Shown here: positions 22,297 through 27,081 of the stretch, piece after piece | How positions within the stretch are numbered: position 1 is the stretch's first letter | Layout: each line of letters opens with the position of its first letter | NCBI GenBank assembly: GCA_031398745.1 | Contig: JANNNX010000047.1 | Span: forward strand, 1-27,081 | Length of the DNA: 27,081 nt | Direction: 5' to 3' | Origin: JANNNX01 sp031398745 | GTDB lineage: Bacteria > Actinomycetota > Acidimicrobiia > Acidimicrobiales > CADCSY01 | Made by a program: the position numbers and the translations under genes | The notes under the pieces: model-generated | The model's database searches: none | Told to the model about the DNA's origin: nothing | Seen by the model: only the letters and a program-made list of their open reading frames with translations

Positions 22297-22538
22297 GTGG
22301 GCTGGGGACGGACCTGGGGGTGGAGCCCGTGGGCCGTGTGCACAGCATCGACGGATCGGACGCTCGCCGCGACCATGATGGGAGCGCCGACTCTCCCGGT
22401 GGATTCTGGGGGTGACGGACGGGACGAAAAAACCGCCGGTGACCTGCGGACACGGGTGTCTGTCCACAATCCACAGCACCTACTGTCACTACTGCATTCT
22501 CTCTCTAGAGAGAAGAACAACAGAGAGGAAGGGCCGGC
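22297..22538 (+). other. oriC: dnaA-dnaN intergenic region, likely origin unwinding site
   Basis: 242 bp without a gene. At 22460-22475 two DnaA-type boxes lie head to tail (CTGTCCACA, one mismatch from TTGTCCACA, then CAATCCACA). After five bases comes CTACTG-TCA-CTACTG (22480-22494), which read in triplets resembles the DnaA-trio element that DnaA uses to grip single-stranded DNA. Other items: an A6 run (22427-22432) and a 14-bp palindrome TCTCTCTAGAGAGA (22500-22513) just before the dnaN ribosome binding site. Confidence 0.55.
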
Positions 22539-23633
22539 GTGGAGTTCCGCTGCGAACGTGACGTCCTGGTCGATGCGCTGAGCAGCGCGTCCCGGGCGGT
22601 CTCGAGTCGGGGAGGGGCCCTGCCGGTCCTGGCCGGGGTTCGGACGAGCCTCGAGGGCGACCGGCTCACGATGGTGGCGACCGATCTCGACCTGACGATC
22701 CGAGTGGCTCGGACGGTGGGGGGGCTGGCGGACGGGGTGGCTGTGCTCCCGGCCCGGCTGACGGCCGACATCGTGCGATCACTCGAGCCCGGAGCGGTCC
22801 ACGTCCGGGTGGTCGACGAGGAGGCCCACATCGCGTCGGGCCGCAGCCAGTTCTCGGTCCGTCTGCTCCCCACCGACGACTTTCCCCGCCTGGCCGAACC
22901 CCAGGGCGACGAGGTGCGTATCTCGTCCGCCCTCCTGGTCGATGCGCTCCGTCAGGTGGTCCGGGCCGCCAGCCACGACGACGCCCGCCCGATCCTCACC
23001 GGGGTGCTGCTGGCGGCGGAGGACGGCGGTCTGCGGCTGGTGGCGACCGACTCCTACCGGCTCGCCCTGCGCGACCTCCCGGGTACCACGGTGCTGGCCG
23101 AGGGCCAGTCGGTGCTGGTGCCGTCTCGGGCCCTGGGAGAACTCCAGCGCCTGCTGGGGGGAGGCGACGAGGTGGTCCTCCGGCTGGGCGAGCGCGACGC
23201 GTCGTTCTCGGTGGGCGACGCCACCCTGGTCACCCGGCTGATCGAGGGGGAGTTCCCGAACTACCGCCAGCTGATTCCGAGCCAGCAGCCCAATCGGCTC
23301 ATCGTCGGCCGCGATCCCGTGCTCGACGCCATCCGCCGGGTCCGCCTGCTGGCTCGAGAGGGCACGCCGCTACGGATGAGCCTCCACCAGGAACGGATCG
23401 AGCTCACGGCCATCGACCAGGATCTGGGCCAGGCCCACGAGGACGTCGACGGCAGCTACGAGGGCGACGACCTGGTGGTCGCGTTCAATCCGGAGTACCT
23501 GGCCGACGGCATCGAGGCGGTCACCGGCGACGACGTGCAGCTCCAGACCATCGACGCGCTGAAGCCGGCCGTGATCCGCGCCGCCGGTGACGACGACTTC
23601 CTCTACCTACTGATGCCGGTCCGCGTCTCCTGA
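22539..23633 (+). CDS. dnaN: DNA polymerase III beta subunit (sliding clamp)
   Basis: 364-residue clamp that tethers the replicative polymerase. Three repeated clamp domains are recognisable; typical strings include SRGGALPVLAGV (22-33), LVATDSYRLALR, IEGEFPNYRQLIP, FNPEYLADGIEAV and the C-terminal YLLMPVRVS. GTG start with AGAGGAAGG (22524-22532) ahead of it. Follows dnaA and precedes recF by 9 nt, the standard order. Confidence 0.97.
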   Translation: MEFRCERDVLVDALSSASRAVSSRGGALPVLAGVRTSLEGDRLTMVATDLDLTIRVARTVGGLADGVAVLPARLTADIVRSLEPGAVHVRVVDEEAHIASGRSQFSVRLLPTDDFPRLAEPQGDEVRISSALLVDALRQVVRAASHDDARPILTGVLLAAEDGGLRLVATDSYRLALRDLPGTTVLAEGQSVLVPSRALGELQRLLGGGDEVVLRLGERDASFSVGDATLVTRLIEGEFPNYRQLIPSQQPNRLIVGRDPVLDAIRRVRLLAREGTPLRMSLHQERIELTAIDQDLGQAHEDVDGSYEGDDLVVAFNPEYLADGIEAVTGDDVQLQTIDALKPAVIRAAGDDDFLYLLMPVRVS

Positions 23634-23642
23634 CGCCCGCCG

Positions 23643-24746
<1,104 letters not shown>

Positions 24747-24774
24747 TCCCCGGGTGGCGACCCCCGATGCGTGC

Positions 24775-24780
24775 TAGCAA
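24775..24780 (+). promoter_or_regulatory. -10-like box (TAGCAA) before the DUF721 gene
   Basis: TAGCAA followed by exactly six bases and the GTG at 24787, no ribosome binding site. It lacks the final T of TANNNT, so it is weaker than the similar boxes at cca and GNAT. Confidence 0.3.
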
Positions 24781-24786
24781 GGTCGG

Positions 24787-25098
24787 GTGAGTCGCGACCC
24801 CCGAGCGCTCAAGGCGTCGCTCAGCCGGGTCACCGAGTCGCTCGGCGCCGGCGACGCTCTGAGCCTGGCGGCGGTGTTCTCCGAGTGGCCCGACCTGGTC
24901 GGCGAGGGTCTGGCGGCCCGGGCCCGCCCGGCCGCCATCCGCCAGCGGACCTTGGTCGTGGCTGTCGACGATCCGGCCTGGGCCACGCAACTCCGGTGGA
25001 TCACGTCCTCGGTTCTGGAGCGGCTCAATCAGGCGATCCCGACGGCGTGCTTCGACGCCATCGACATCGTGGTCCGGGCCGCCCCCCGGCGAGCCTGA
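24787..25098 (+). CDS. DUF721 / DciA-like protein
   Basis: 103-residue protein of the DUF721 family (Rv0004-like), which includes DciA, the helper that loads the replicative helicase in bacteria without DnaC. The family core is seen in SLAAVFSEWPDLVGEGLAARARPAAIRQRTLVVAVDDPAWATQLRWITSSVLERLNQAI, the KH-like domain; the usual long disordered tail is missing. Position between recF and gyrB is the standard actinobacterial one. A helicase-loading role is an inference from the family. Confidence 0.88.
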   Translation: MSRDPRALKASLSRVTESLGAGDALSLAAVFSEWPDLVGEGLAARARPAAIRQRTLVVAVDDPAWATQLRWITSSVLERLNQAIPTACFDAIDIVVRAAPRRA

Positions 25099-25146
25099 TC
25101 CCCGCTTCCCGCCCCGCGGGTACCAGGAACCGAAGCCCCCCGCTGG

Positions 25147-25152
25147 TAGACT
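25147..25152 (+). promoter_or_regulatory. -10 box (TAGACT) of gyrB
   Basis: TAGACT about 115 nt before gyrB, giving a leader of about 107 nt. No recognisable -35. Confidence 0.4.
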
Positions 25153-25174
25153 GGGGATCTCGTGAACCCGCCCT

Positions 25175-25213
25175 CTGACCTGGTACTTCGTACCGGTGCG
25201 ACCAGGGGGTCAG
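25175..25213 (+). promoter_or_regulatory. Stem-loop in the gyrB leader
   Basis: CTGACC (25175-25180) pairs with GGTCAG (25208-25213) and TGGT (25181-25184) with ACCA (25201-25204) leaving a GGG bulge; an alternative inner hairpin GGTAC-TTC-GTACC (25182-25194) competes with it. Two mutually exclusive folds suggest a regulated leader. Confidence 0.45.
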
Positions 25214-25267
25214 TGGCTCGCCATCGGCTCGACGGTCTCCGACCGACTGGACCTGGGAAGGCGCGCA

Positions 25268-27081
<1,814 letters not shown>

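Overview
The window is about 27 kb of very GC-rich DNA running through a chromosomal replication origin. Gene order (cca, DUF6049, ECF sigma, anti-sigma, trxB, trxA, parB, parA, rsmG, jag, yidC, yidD, rnpA, rpmH, dnaA, dnaN, recF, DUF721, gyrB) and a GTG-rich start-codon set point to Actinomycetota. Absence of several mycobacterial/streptomycete genes and the style of GyrB, DnaA and YidC suggest a deep lineage such as Acidimicrobiia; the class assignment is inference from memory, not a search. No tRNA, rRNA, CRISPR array, insertion sequence or prophage was seen, and codon use looks even throughout.

Left part (1-6.7 kb): panB (-), DUF5318 zinc-ribbon protein (-), a PadR-type regulator (+) closely followed by myo-inositol-1-phosphate synthase (+), then msrA, the CCA-adding enzyme and a PilT-like ATPase on the minus strand. 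DUF5318-padR-ino1 is a grouping also known from mycobacteria, but there it lies on the other side of the origin. The inositol pathway feeds phosphatidylinositol and (if present) mycothiol, which fits with the redox genes msrA and trxB/trxA.

Middle part (6.7-15.1 kb, all +): GNAT acetyltransferase, a secreted/anchored DUF6049 protein, DegV, a transmembrane Ser/Thr protein kinase with an outside galactose-binding-like domain, an ECF sigma factor overlapping its zinc-binding anti-sigma factor, a small two-helix membrane protein, thioredoxin reductase and thioredoxin. It corresponds to the mycobacterial pcnA-Rv3909-mviN-sigM-trxB2-trxC stretch, but the MurJ (MviN) transporter and the CwlM amidase are not here; the kinase part of MviN seems to be represented by a stand-alone kinase with intact catalytic residues.

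Origin part (15.2-27.1 kb): the minus-strand block rpmH-rnpA-yidD-yidC-jag-rsmG-parA-parB is tightly packed with overlapping starts and stops, with a perfect parS site between rsmG and parA. Divergently, dnaA-dnaN-recF-dciA(DUF721)-gyrB run on the plus strand. The likely origin elements sit in the rpmH-dnaA gap and, more convincingly, in the dnaA-dnaN gap, where DnaA boxes precede a CTA/CTG triplet run.

A repeated regulatory theme is a TANNNT -10 box 6-8 nt in front of a start codon with no ribosome binding site, which indicates leaderless mRNAs for several genes; the sigma-factor gene has this layout but with ATC where a start codon is expected. I did not find a clearly new multi-gene system; the best leads are the kinase/MurJ rearrangement, the missing groove arginine of YidC, the leaderless starts, the padR operator and the structured gyrB leader.
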